Source of the DNA: Candidatus Daviesbacteria bacterium
GTDB lineage: Bacteria > Patescibacteria > Microgenomatia > Daviesbacterales > UBA10151
Reading direction: 5' to 3'
DNA length: 64,000 nucleotides
Assembly (NCBI GenBank): GCA_016176335.1
Contig: JACOXI010000004.1
Location: 155,289 to 219,288, forward strand
Part shown: positions 24,765 to 33,057 of the stretch, one piece after another
How the letters are laid out: every line of letters starts with the position of its first letter
Position numbering within the stretch: position 1 is the stretch's first letter
Notes under the pieces: model-generated
Seen by the model: the letters and a program-made list of their open reading frames with translations, nothing else
Databases searched by the model: none
What the model was told of the DNA's origin: nothing
Program-made: the position numbers and the translations under genes

Positions 24765-25373
24765 CTACTTGCCTATTTTTTGAGCATATTCTTGGGGACT
24801 TAACCATTCAGGCTCCGGCACTACTTTATAATTCGGATTTTTCACTATGGTTGGCTGGCCATTTTCTTCCACCATATAATAGGCAAAACCGCGCATTTTT
24901 TTAACAGGCTCATAATCTGCATGGCCGGGTAAAGAAACAGGATCAGCTTCTTCAAAATTTACTGGTGAATCATCCTCTGTGACCAGCCAGGTCTTTCCAG
25001 TATTGACGGCCAGATGACCTGTTCCCGATGGAATAAACACACTATCTCCTTTCTTTACCCTTATTGCATAAAAAGATTCGACCTCATCATCAATTGGGTT
25101 TCCGTTAGAATCTGTCTTCCTGTTTTGAAGAAGCACCATCCCTTCCCCTGCTAAAACCCAATATGTTTCATCAAGACGGCCAATATGATAATGTCCGTAA
25201 GTTTTTATATACTCTCCCCCAACAGTTCCTGTTTCCCAAACAGTGATATTTTTCTTATCCTTCCCACCTCTAATCATGTAATAGTGAATTTCCGGGCTTT
25301 CTGCTTCAGGGTGCATCAGCACCTCTTTCATTTTCTCATGCTCTCTTGCGGCAAAAGGCTTTAACATATACAA
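24765..25373 (-). CDS. cupin-type glucose-6-phosphate isomerase
   Basis: 202 residues. Interconverts glucose-6-phosphate and fructose-6-phosphate. The metal-binding cupin motif is visible as TYGHYHIGRLDETYWVL and a later His in PSGTGHLAVN. This archaeal-type enzyme replaces the common PGI in some lineages. A TATAAT on the minus strand ends nine bases before the ATG at 25373; an in-frame ATG six bases inside is also possible. Only 15 bases separate it from the divergent zwf. Confidence 0.85.
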   Translation of the reverse strand: MYMLKPFAAREHEKMKEVLMHPEAESPEIHYYMIRGGKDKKNITVWETGTVGGEYIKTYGHYHIGRLDETYWVLAGEGMVLLQNRKTDSNGNPIDDEVESFYAIRVKKGDSVFIPSGTGHLAVNTGKTWLVTEDDSPVNFEEADPVSLPGHADYEPVKKMRGFAYYMVEENGQPTIVKNPNYKVVPEPEWLSPQEYAQKIGK

Positions 25374-25388
25374 TTCCCATTATACATC

Positions 25389-26837
25389 ATGGATTCATTT
25401 GCTTTAATTATATTTGGTATTACCAGCAATCTTGCCCAAATTAAGTTAATCCCGGCGCTATATGACATGGCGGAAAAAGGGTTACTGCCGGAAAATATGT
25501 CGATAATTGGCATTGCCAGAAAACCAATGTCCCCAAAACAGTTTCAGAAATATTTCCACGAGACCCTACATCTGCAAAATATTCACCACCAGCATGAAAT
25601 CAAGGAGGAAATTTTTAAACAGTTATCAAAAAGACTTTACTATGTGGATGGACATTTAGATGATTCACAATTTTTTGCCAAGTTAAAAGATTTCTTAAAT
25701 AAGTTAAATAAATCCGGCAGACCATGTCATAACAGGATCTATTATCTGGCAACATACCCTGATCTATACCAGCATGTCTTTAAAAATCTGCAAAAACAGC
25801 GGATGAATCAGCAAAAAAATGGCTGGGTGAGATTGATGATTGAAAAACCAATCGGTCATGATCTTTCCTCTGCCAAAGCCTTAAATAAATTACTGTTGAA
25901 ATATTTCACCGAGGATCAAATCTATCGTCTTGATCATTACCTGGGTAAGGAAACACTACAAAATATTCTGACATTCAGATTCTCCAATGGCATTTTTGAG
26001 CCTTTGATAAACAAAGATTATATTGACCATATTCAAATTACAGCCAGTGAGGATTTTGGTATTGGTAGAAGGGGCGGTTATTATGATCAGGTGGGGGCTT
26101 TAAAAGATGTTGGTCAAAATCACCAACTACAGATGCTGGCTTTTTCCACTATGGATGCCCCATCGGAGTTTAGCAATGAGGCAGTTACCAAAGAGCGGCT
26201 GAAGATTTTACAAAAATTACAGCCTCTACCTCAAAAAATAGTTTTTGGACAATATGAAGGTTACAGAAACAAGCAAAATGTTAACCCTAAATCTAATATG
26301 GATACCTTTTACGCTTTCAAAACTTATATCACAAATGAACGCTTTGACAATGTACCAATTTATATCAGGGCCGGTAAAAAATTGAAACAAACTGTGACTG
26401 AAATTTGTCTGGTTTTTAAAACACCTGTCAACAGGTTGCTGAAGCATTTAGACTGTGGGGATGAGCCTAATGTGCTAATCTATCGGATCCAGCCGAATGA
26501 GGGGATTGTTTTAAAAATTTTAACCAAAGTGCCGGGACATGAAGCCAAATTGGAACCGGAGTATATGCAATTTTGCTACAGGGCTGACCCTCATAGTCAT
26601 AAGATTCCTGACCCATACGAGAGACTGTTAATAGACACCATCAGGGGTGACCAGACTTTCTTCAATGATGCAGAGGAGGTGGAGGCCCAGTGGGCTTTCA
26701 TTGATCCTTTAGTTGAAAAACGTGGTAAGCCCATTATTTATAAACCAGGCAGCTGGGGACCAGAAAAGGCTGATGAGCTGATTAGATCAGACGGCAGAGA
26801 ATGGCTTGAACCCTCAATGGACTTTTGCAGAATATGA
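25389..26837 (+). CDS. zwf: glucose-6-phosphate dehydrogenase
   Basis: 482 residues, normal length. First step of the oxidative pentose phosphate pathway, forming 6-phosphogluconolactone and NAD(P)H. The N-terminal nucleotide loop reads GITSNLAQIKL where the family usually has GATGDLAxRKL; the change Gly-Asp to Ser-Asn may affect cofactor choice. The substrate motif RLDHYLGKE is intact. Overlaps the next gene by four bases (ATGA). Confidence 0.9.
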   Translation: MDSFALIIFGITSNLAQIKLIPALYDMAEKGLLPENMSIIGIARKPMSPKQFQKYFHETLHLQNIHHQHEIKEEIFKQLSKRLYYVDGHLDDSQFFAKLKDFLNKLNKSGRPCHNRIYYLATYPDLYQHVFKNLQKQRMNQQKNGWVRLMIEKPIGHDLSSAKALNKLLLKYFTEDQIYRLDHYLGKETLQNILTFRFSNGIFEPLINKDYIDHIQITASEDFGIGRRGGYYDQVGALKDVGQNHQLQMLAFSTMDAPSEFSNEAVTKERLKILQKLQPLPQKIVFGQYEGYRNKQNVNPKSNMDTFYAFKTYITNERFDNVPIYIRAGKKLKQTVTEICLVFKTPVNRLLKHLDCGDEPNVLIYRIQPNEGIVLKILTKVPGHEAKLEPEYMQFCYRADPHSHKIPDPYERLLIDTIRGDQTFFNDAEEVEAQWAFIDPLVEKRGKPIIYKPGSWGPEKADELIRSDGREWLEPSMDFCRI

Positions 26838-27508
26838 ATAACCAAAACTCAATGATAGATAAAATAATCCAAAGCCCTCTTTTTTTAAGGCTTAAGGAAG
26901 TTACTGAAAATAATGGTTACCATGATCATGAGGCAGTTTATGACCACTTAATAAAAACCAAAGACATAGCTCTAAGGGAAATTACCGGAAACTTTATCAC
27001 CAATCCTGATGCAAAAAAACTTTTTTTGGAATTTGTTAATGATGATTTTCATGGAATAGAAAGATCGGAAATTATGGTTATAATTGCTCTTTTACATGAT
27101 ATTGGCAAAATATTGTATGTGAAAGATAACGGAACTGCGCATCCCCTAATGATTACCGATTCTTCCGGAATTACTATGTGTCCGGGACACGAATACTGGG
27201 GATCCACTATTGTCGAACGATTCCTTAATAATGTTTCCCTTAAGCCAGAAGTTATTAGATATATCTCCAATGCAATTAGGCTTCACGATACATTCAGTGA
27301 GGCCTACTTTATTGTAAAAAAAGACTGGCCGTTTGAAACCATGATAAATGATGTTAAATCCAGAGCTGAAGGATTTTATAAAGAAGCTATTTTTAATGTT
27401 TATTGCGATTGTTTTACTGCAACACCTTTTCAGGAAGCAAAACAGATGATTGTTAAAATATTTAATGAACCAAAATTATATGAAAAACGTGCATATGTCA
27501 TCTCTTAA
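26834..27508 (+). CDS. HD-domain phosphohydrolase
   Basis: 224 residues from the ATG that overlaps the zwf stop. Metal ligands of an HD domain are seen: His in NGYHDHE, the HD doublet in LLHDIGK, His in CPGHEYWGS and a later RLHD. Substrate unknown; nucleotide or sugar phosphates are plausible. Its place between zwf and gnd-convergent genes suggests a link to pentose phosphate metabolism, but that is inference. Confidence 0.7.
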   Translation: MNNQNSMIDKIIQSPLFLRLKEVTENNGYHDHEAVYDHLIKTKDIALREITGNFITNPDAKKLFLEFVNDDFHGIERSEIMVIIALLHDIGKILYVKDNGTAHPLMITDSSGITMCPGHEYWGSTIVERFLNNVSLKPEVIRYISNAIRLHDTFSEAYFIVKKDWPFETMINDVKSRAEGFYKEAIFNVYCDCFTATPFQEAKQMIVKIFNEPKLYEKRAYVIS

Positions 27509-28199
27509 AATCCCTCTTTTTGATATTGACTGGACACTCCTTAGAGGTGAGGAGATTAACAAAAAAGCCCACAGAGATGCCTATAATTTTGCTCTTCATT
27601 CAATCTACAACCTTCCCAGTCATGTTTCGCAAAGAGATTATTTTTCGGAAGGAAAGATAGATTCACAAGTTTTAATGGAAATAGCCAAACTTCATGGGGT
27701 TACTGAAGATGAAGCTAAAACCAAAGTTCATACAGCTTTAAGTACCATGGCAAAGTATTTTATAAAACATGCAGGTGAAGGGCATTATGAACCAATGCCC
27801 GGGGTAGTAAACCTACTTTCTGATTTAAAATCCAAAGGTATACCACTGGGATTACTCACAGGAAATGTGGCAGAAATAGGCCGGGAAAAGTTAAGAAGGG
27901 CCGGCATTGCGGATTATTTTGCATTTGGGGCATTTGGGTCAATGGCTTTCAAACGTGTAGATTTAATACAAATTGCAAAGGAAAAAGCCAGTAAAGTTTT
28001 GGGACAGGACATATCCATTCACCGGTTTGTCATTGTAGGAGATTCACCTTTGGATATTGCCTGTGCTAGGGATGGTGGAATTCCTGTAATTGCAGTCGGG
28101 GCTGGACACTATAAATCCCATGAGCTTTCACACGCAGATTTGGTTGTGGATTCACTAGAAGAACAAGGTAAGATTATCAAATTTTTAAAACTTGCTTAA
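27495..28199 (+). CDS. HAD-superfamily phosphatase
   Basis: 234 residues from the ATG at 27495, which begins just before motif I FDIDWTLL; it overlaps the HD gene by 14 bases. Motif II LLTGNV, a lysine in the cap-proximal segment and motif III GDSPLDIACA are present, with an alpha-helical cap between. Similar to phosphoglycolate phosphatase and beta-phosphoglucomutase. The Asp-x-Asp pair of motif I is intact (DID). Confidence 0.8.
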   Translation: MSSLKIPLFDIDWTLLRGEEINKKAHRDAYNFALHSIYNLPSHVSQRDYFSEGKIDSQVLMEIAKLHGVTEDEAKTKVHTALSTMAKYFIKHAGEGHYEPMPGVVNLLSDLKSKGIPLGLLTGNVAEIGREKLRRAGIADYFAFGAFGSMAFKRVDLIQIAKEKASKVLGQDISIHRFVIVGDSPLDIACARDGGIPVIAVGAGHYKSHELSHADLVVDSLEEQGKIIKFLKLA

Positions 28200-29152
28200 G
28201 ATTTCTTAACAGGATGCCTACCGAATTGCCACCTCATGGCAGCCACCACTTTGTTTCTGAAGCCCGAAGGCGAATCTTCTTTATCTTTATCCGAATTTTC
28301 CCTTACAGCTAATGCTGCCTTAATAACAGGTACATCTATACCCATTTTATCTGCAATCTCTATAGTCCAATGAGCTTCTGCTTTTCCCTTACCAGCTCCT
28401 CCTGCTGAACCAATAACAGATGAGATAGTCTTAAGATCTGGATCCTCATTTAATTCTTTTAATGTCCAGTCAACCAGTCTTGAATCAATAATTGATTTAT
28501 TATTATAAACTCTAAAAACCTCTTTCAAATCAAAGTTAAAATCAGAATACTTAAGTATTGCTGCCCCTTCCCCAATTGCCTCCATCATGCCATACTCAAT
28601 CCCATTATGCACCATTTTGGCAAAATGTCCTGCCCCTACAGGGCCTAAGTGCCCATAGGCCCCAGGGGCTGCCTCAGCTCTTAAAACAGGTTCTGTTTTT
28701 TCAAAATCCTCCTTAGACCCTCCTGCCATCATGCAAGCCCCATGTCTTGCCCCTTCAACACCACCAGAGATTCCCACATCCATAAAATGAATCCCTTTTT
28801 CGGATAACTCTTTGGCCCTTCTTAAAGTTTCCTGATAAAATGAATTTCCCCCATCAATAATTAAATCACCTTCAGATAGTTTGGGAGTTAAATCACCTAA
28901 CACAGTATCCATGGCATCAGCTGAAACCATCAGCCAAATTACCCGGAGGGTTCCCAGACTCTTAACCAGTTCATCAGTTGTTTCCGAAATTGTGAGATTT
29001 TCTGATCCGGATTTTAACTGGGAGGCCTCTTGCTTCAACTCTTCTCTTGGTTGGGGAGACCTATTCCAGGCAACAACTGTAATACCATGCTCCAAAAGAT
29101 TGAGCACTATATTCTTCCCCATTCTTCCAAGTCCTATAAATCCAATCTTCAT
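28196..29152 (-). CDS. gnd: 6-phosphogluconate dehydrogenase, decarboxylating (short form)
   Basis: 318 residues, the short GntZ/YqeC-type rather than the 470-residue form. N-terminal Rossmann motif GLGRMGKN; substrate-binding GGNSFY and DVGISGGVEGA; catalytic Lys in HFAKMVHNGIEYGMM. Makes ribulose-5-phosphate. TTTACA-17-TATAGT lies seven bases before the ATG. Tail-to-tail with the HAD gene, overlapping by four bases. No 6-phosphogluconolactonase gene is in the window. Confidence 0.9.
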   Translation of the reverse strand: MKIGFIGLGRMGKNIVLNLLEHGITVVAWNRSPQPREELKQEASQLKSGSENLTISETTDELVKSLGTLRVIWLMVSADAMDTVLGDLTPKLSEGDLIIDGGNSFYQETLRRAKELSEKGIHFMDVGISGGVEGARHGACMMAGGSKEDFEKTEPVLRAEAAPGAYGHLGPVGAGHFAKMVHNGIEYGMMEAIGEGAAILKYSDFNFDLKEVFRVYNNKSIIDSRLVDWTLKELNEDPDLKTISSVIGSAGGAGKGKAEAHWTIEIADKMGIDVPVIKAALAVRENSDKDKEDSPSGFRNKVVAAMRWQFGRHPVKKS

Positions 29153-29159
29153 TAAGATT

Positions 29160-29188
29160 ACTATAATCCACCCTGTTTCTTTTGTAAA
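29160..29188 (-). promoter_or_regulatory. gnd promoter
   Basis: On the minus strand TTTACA (29183-29188), 17-base spacer, TATAGT (29160-29165), seven bases to the ATG. Confidence 0.65.
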
Positions 29189-29203
29189 TTATCAATCTAC
29201 TTG

Positions 29204-29218
29204 ACACATGGAATGTGT
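29204..29218. promoter_or_regulatory. palindromic operator candidate
   Basis: ACACAT-gga-ATGTGT, overlapping a TTGACA at 29201-29206, between gnd and the metallopeptidase-like gene. Its shape suits a dimeric repressor site; no regulator is identified. Confidence 0.35.
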
Positions 29219-29261
29219 AAAGTAACAATAATGTATATCTTTCAAATTACGACCTATAGCA

Positions 29262-29290
29262 TTGACTTTATCAAATATTTCTGCTAAAAT
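29262..29290 (+). promoter_or_regulatory. promoter of metallopeptidase-like gene
   Basis: TTGACT (29262-29267), 17-base spacer, TAAAAT (29285-29290), seven bases to the ATG at 29298. Confidence 0.7.
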
Positions 29291-29297
29291 TTATACC

Positions 29298-30038
29298 ATG
29301 ACACCAAAAGAAAGACCTTCTTTTTGGAATCAACCAATCACAAGACGTGAAATATTAAAAGTAACTGTTTCAACAGCTGGATTAGGTACAGCTATTTATC
29401 TTGCTGGGGATTTTATTGCTTCCCAAGAGGAGGAAGATGCTCAATATTCGCTTTCTGAACGGATCACAGATGGCCTGGAGTTCATGAAAACTCAAGGACT
29501 TACTCCAGCACAGGATGTCTTATATGGATTTACTTATCCATCTACAAAAGAGGTTGCTCAACAATATCTTAATGCTCTGATCCCTTGGTATCTTAATCCA
29601 GACAGAAAACCCTGGCTTGTTGTTATAGAAGAAGGTAACACCAGTTACTTCTTCAGACGAGTAAGGCGGTTTATAGGGTGGGATAAAAATATTACCGAAG
29701 AAGCCGACGGGACAGTTATTCGGGCAACCAATGAGGAGGAAATTGACCTCCTTTACCTAAACCCTTCTTTTCAGAAAGCCAATCATACAGAAAGGGCAGT
29801 TACTTTATATCATGAAGGATTACACCTGTTTTACCAACCCCCAGATTTAGATGATTTTCTGGCCAGTGAGAGCATGCCTAATATAGGCCAAATACTTTTA
29901 AGTAGACTATATATAGAAAATGGATTCCTGATTAGAGGTGTTAATCGTCAGCTTTGGGCTGCATATGATCAAGCTGTCCAACAAAAAAACCCCCAAATCT
30001 GGGAACAAGCATTAAAAGATGCTTACAAGGTAAACTAA
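29298..30038 (+). CDS. putative Tat-exported zinc metallopeptidase
   Basis: 246 residues. The ATG at 29298 is fixed by the promoter in front; a longer frame from 29262 would start inside the -35 box. N-terminus carries TRREILK (Arg16-Arg17) before a hydrophobic stretch, the pattern of a twin-arginine signal. HEGLH (172-176) is an HExxH zinc motif; the third ligand is not obvious. Peptidase function is likely but unproven. No known family recognised. Confidence 0.5.
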   Translation: MTPKERPSFWNQPITRREILKVTVSTAGLGTAIYLAGDFIASQEEEDAQYSLSERITDGLEFMKTQGLTPAQDVLYGFTYPSTKEVAQQYLNALIPWYLNPDRKPWLVVIEEGNTSYFFRRVRRFIGWDKNITEEADGTVIRATNEEEIDLLYLNPSFQKANHTERAVTLYHEGLHLFYQPPDLDDFLASESMPNIGQILLSRLYIENGFLIRGVNRQLWAAYDQAVQQKNPQIWEQALKDAYKVN

Positions 30039-30128
30039 TTATTCAGTTAAAATTACATTGTCCATACAATAAAACTATGTTCCCACTTGGAATATGGGTA
30101 TTCGGATACTTAAGAACTTAAACCACTC

Positions 30129-30157
30129 TTGTATTTATTAATTGTAAATTGTACATT
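30129..30157 (+). promoter_or_regulatory. promoter of ROK kinase gene
   Basis: TTGTAT (30129-30134), 17-base spacer, TACATT (30152-30157), eight bases to the ATG at 30166. Confidence 0.55.
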
Positions 30158-30165
30158 TTAAATTA

Positions 30166-30981
30166 ATGTACCTAGTTTTTGATATTGGTGGGACAAAAAT
30201 GAGAATAGCGGTATCCTCAGACGGTAGGCAAATCACTCAATCCAAAATTATCCCCACACCGAAAGATTTTGACCAAGCCATTCAAACTTTCAAAAAAGTG
30301 GCAGATGAAATTTCTGGGGGAAAAAAAATTGAGGTCATAGCTGGAGGGTTGGCCGGGCCCTTAGATAAAGATAAAACTATGTTAATTACCAGTCCTCATC
30401 TGGGTGGGTGGATAGAAAAACCCTTCAAGGCAGAACTTGAGAAATTGTTTGGTTGTCCAGTTTATCTGGAAAATGATGCTAATCTGGCTGCTTTGGGCGA
30501 GGCAACTTATGGTGCAGGAGTTAATCATAAAATTGTGGCTTATCTTACCATCTCAACAGGTGTGGGAGGTGGAAGGGTAGTTAATAAAAAAATTGATGAG
30601 AATTCATTGGGATTTGAGCCCGGCCATCAAATTATTGTGCCTGATGGCAGTCCCTGCAACTGTGGAGGCAAAGGCCACTTGGAATCTTATGTTTCAGGAT
30701 CAGGATTGGAAAGAACTTATGGTAAGAAAGCAGAAGAAATCAAAGATTCCAAAATTTGGGATGAAGTAGAAAGATATTTGGCAATCGGATTAAATAATGT
30801 CACTGTTTTGTGGTCGCCGGATATCATCATTTTAGGCGGATCTGTTATGCAGAGTATCAACATAGAATCCGTCAGGACCTACCTGAAAGAAATTTTAACC
30901 ATATTTCCCAGAGCCCCCAAAATTGAACTTGCAAAATTAGGAGATTCTGTTGGACTTTACGGAGCCCTTTCCCTTATTTAA
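30166..30981 (+). CDS. ROK-family sugar kinase (glucokinase-like)
   Basis: 271 residues. ATP-binding DIGGTKMR at the N-terminus, LENDANLAALGE with the catalytic Asp, and the ROK zinc motif CNCGGKGHLE. Likely phosphorylates glucose or a related sugar, feeding the PGI and zwf genes nearby. Overlaps the convergent MscS-like gene by eight bases. Confidence 0.83.
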   Translation: MYLVFDIGGTKMRIAVSSDGRQITQSKIIPTPKDFDQAIQTFKKVADEISGGKKIEVIAGGLAGPLDKDKTMLITSPHLGGWIEKPFKAELEKLFGCPVYLENDANLAALGEATYGAGVNHKIVAYLTISTGVGGGRVVNKKIDENSLGFEPGHQIIVPDGSPCNCGGKGHLESYVSGSGLERTYGKKAEEIKDSKIWDEVERYLAIGLNNVTVLWSPDIIILGGSVMQSINIESVRTYLKEILTIFPRAPKIELAKLGDSVGLYGALSLI

Positions 30982-31657
30982 CAACTCTTCTTAAAAACTC
31001 ATCCAATGCCCGTTTTGCCGAGTCTTGGCCTCCCAATCCGAAAGCCAAACCACCTGCTATGGCCAACATGGCCACAATTCCGGTAAACAAAATCCTAATC
31101 AGATCTGCTGCAACACCGAGCTGGTTTAACACCACCAGGGCGGTAAAAAATACTATTGCATACCTGGCAGCAGTACCTAACAGGTTGGCAGAAGTTGACC
31201 CCAAACCCTTGGATGTGTGTATTACCAAATCATGGACTAAATTAGCTACCACCAAACCTATAAAACCTATCACCACTGCCACAAACACATTCGGGATATA
31301 GAACAGGAACTGGTTTAGAAGCTCTGTTACCTTGGGAAGTCCCCAAGCCTCTGCGGCAGGAACCAAAAACAATATTACTACTGTCCACCGCACCAATTCT
31401 GCCAAAAGATTAGGCCAAACATTCCTTTTGACTCCAGTATCTGACTTTAGTTGATTAAACCAATCAGTGACACTGCCAAACCACTCCTCGACTCTTAAAA
31501 TCTTTAAGAATCTGATCAAAGCCTCCTTAAGTAAGGCTGCAACAACCAATCCAACCAAAAGTAAAATCAAACCTGCCAAAAATTGAGGTAAATAACCACC
31601 CAACCCTGCCAAAGATGTTGTGACAATCGAACCAATAGTTAGACCAATTACTTCCAT
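30974..31657 (-). CDS. MscS N-terminal-like membrane protein (conserved TM helix family)
   Basis: 227 residues with about five membrane helices, including two copies of the glycine-rich helix (LAGLILLLVGLVVAALLKE and AVVIGFIGLVVANLVHDLV) that marks this family. The last helix, IAGGLAFGLGGQDSAKRALDEFL, closely matches the pore helix of small mechanosensitive channels, but the soluble MscS domain is missing. A real Shine-Dalgarno sequence (GGAGGGGGTGA) precedes the ATG. Confidence 0.78.
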   Translation of the reverse strand: MEVIGLTIGSIVTTSLAGLGGYLPQFLAGLILLLVGLVVAALLKEALIRFLKILRVEEWFGSVTDWFNQLKSDTGVKRNVWPNLLAELVRWTVVILFLVPAAEAWGLPKVTELLNQFLFYIPNVFVAVVIGFIGLVVANLVHDLVIHTSKGLGSTSANLLGTAARYAIVFFTALVVLNQLGVAADLIRILFTGIVAMLAIAGGLAFGLGGQDSAKRALDEFLRRVVK

Positions 31658-31750
31658 TTATTTCACCCCCTCCCCAGGCAGATTAAGATCATCATAATCA
31701 TACGCAAGGGCGTAATGTCAATACCCTGATAAATTTGGTAGAATTAGAAA

Positions 31751-31823
31751 GCCCCCGTAGTATAACGGATAAAACATCTCGCTTCGGACGAGAAGACTGC
31801 AGGTTCGATTCCTGTCGGGGGTA
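31751..31823 (+). tRNA. tRNA-Arg(TCG)
   Basis: 73 nt; acceptor GCCCCCG/CGGGGGT, anticodon loop CTTCGGA with anticodon TCG, perfect anticodon stem TCTCG/CGAGA, canonical T-loop TTCGATT. One mismatch in the D stem. CCA not encoded. An extended -10 (TGG TAGAAT, 31736-31744) places transcription start at base 1. Confidence 0.92.
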
Positions 31824-31901
31824 CAAGCCACGGGGGTTCGTTATTCGAGCAAAGCGAGAATACGAGATTTATCCCTCCAGGGGCGTAACTAATTGGAGTT
31901 T

Positions 31902-32825
31902 TTAATCTTTCTTCGTTTCCTGCTGTTTCTGAACCCATTTTACGCTTCTTTGAAAAAGTTGTACAAGATTTTTAATATCCGGCCGCTTTCCCAACATAAA
32001 AATGCACCGCTTGATTCCAAACCGTAACTGATCATTGTTTAACTCCGCCAACAACTCATTAAACGAAGAGCGCTCTCGAGGGTCTTTGGCCCAAGCTGCG
32101 CTGCTAAACATAATCATCTGTAATACTGCATCAGTTTTTGGATGGCCGTCAAAAAGCTGCGGTATTCTTTCAGAGCTTACTGCCTCCCAACCTTCAGGAA
32201 TATGAGGTAATAACTTCTCTAACTCTGCTAAGGTCCAAAATCTGCCTTTCTCTAACTCCTTCTCGTCTATATGAGGCACACTAACCAAAGAAGGTTTTGC
32301 TCTGCTTTCACTTTGAACAATGATCTCTCTTGGATCTATTGGCACGGCATCACCACTATTGTCGTGAGAAGGTGACAAAGAGAGACCTGAGGAATTAGGT
32401 AGAAGGAGAGAAAAATTTAGCTTTTCTCTTAAGGGATGCTTTCCCAGTGCCTCTGCTACCCTACCTATTCTCTCAATCCGTAGAGTGTTTTTTTTGCCGC
32501 CTCGTTCTTTAAATTCCCAAGACAATACTGCAATAATCCTCACCCCATCTTGATCAAGAGAATATCTAATTCCGTTTCCTTTTCCCTTTGGATGTCTTAC
32601 CAAATCTAGCAAACCGTCTCTCCCGGCAGTATTAATAATATTAAAAAGTTGAAATCTACCCAGCCCAAAAGCACTAGAAAATAGCATCGGTACTCTACTT
32701 GTTTGTATGGGCCATTCCAAAACTTCTTGTATTCTCGGTTCAACGGATTGTCCCAAAAACGCTTTAAGGTTCTGATTACTTATCCCCTCATAGCTATATG
32801 CCGACTCAATGCTTCTTGTTGCCAT
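31902..32825 (-). CDS. hypothetical protein
   Basis: 307 residues, soluble, charged. The C-terminal third is helical with GKRPDIKNLVQLFQRSVKWVQKQ. The first 110 residues contain RYSLDQDGVRIIAVLSWEF, suggestive of a beta-rich fold, followed by a Ser/Pro-rich linker. No motif of known function was recognised. A TATAAT lies about 18 bases upstream of the ATG. Confidence 0.5.
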   Translation of the reverse strand: MATRSIESAYSYEGISNQNLKAFLGQSVEPRIQEVLEWPIQTSRVPMLFSSAFGLGRFQLFNIINTAGRDGLLDLVRHPKGKGNGIRYSLDQDGVRIIAVLSWEFKERGGKKNTLRIERIGRVAEALGKHPLREKLNFSLLLPNSSGLSLSPSHDNSGDAVPIDPREIIVQSESRAKPSLVSVPHIDEKELEKGRFWTLAELEKLLPHIPEGWEAVSSERIPQLFDGHPKTDAVLQMIMFSSAAWAKDPRERSSFNELLAELNNDQLRFGIKRCIFMLGKRPDIKNLVQLFQRSVKWVQKQQETKKD

Positions 32826-32900
32826 ATAATCAAAATTTTTGGCATTATACTACCTCCAGCCATTTTTTTCATCTCTAGTGAGCCGGCTAGTACCTTAAAC

Positions 32901-32929
32901 CTGCTTCGCCCGCTCAGCGAGGCGAGCAG
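32901..32929. repeat. GC-rich hairpin
   Basis: CTGCTTCGCC (32901-32910) pairs with GGCGAGCAG (32921-32929) with one bulge. It stands in an AT-rich 230-bp gap that holds nothing else I can support. Confidence 0.5.
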
Positions 32930-33057
32930 ACTGCGGGAATTCTCCAAATTATTCCTTCATGACGGTCTAAACTCCGAATTTGCCTACCTTTTTCTTTAGA
33001 AAAAGGCAAGCTCTGCTTATACATTTGGCCTAAAAAATGCATAGTAAAGTACAACAG

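Noticed and set aside
31744..31938. 64-residue minus-strand frame
   Set aside because: Antisense of tRNA-Arg(TCG) and its trailer (PPTGIEPAVFSSEAR pattern), not a gene.
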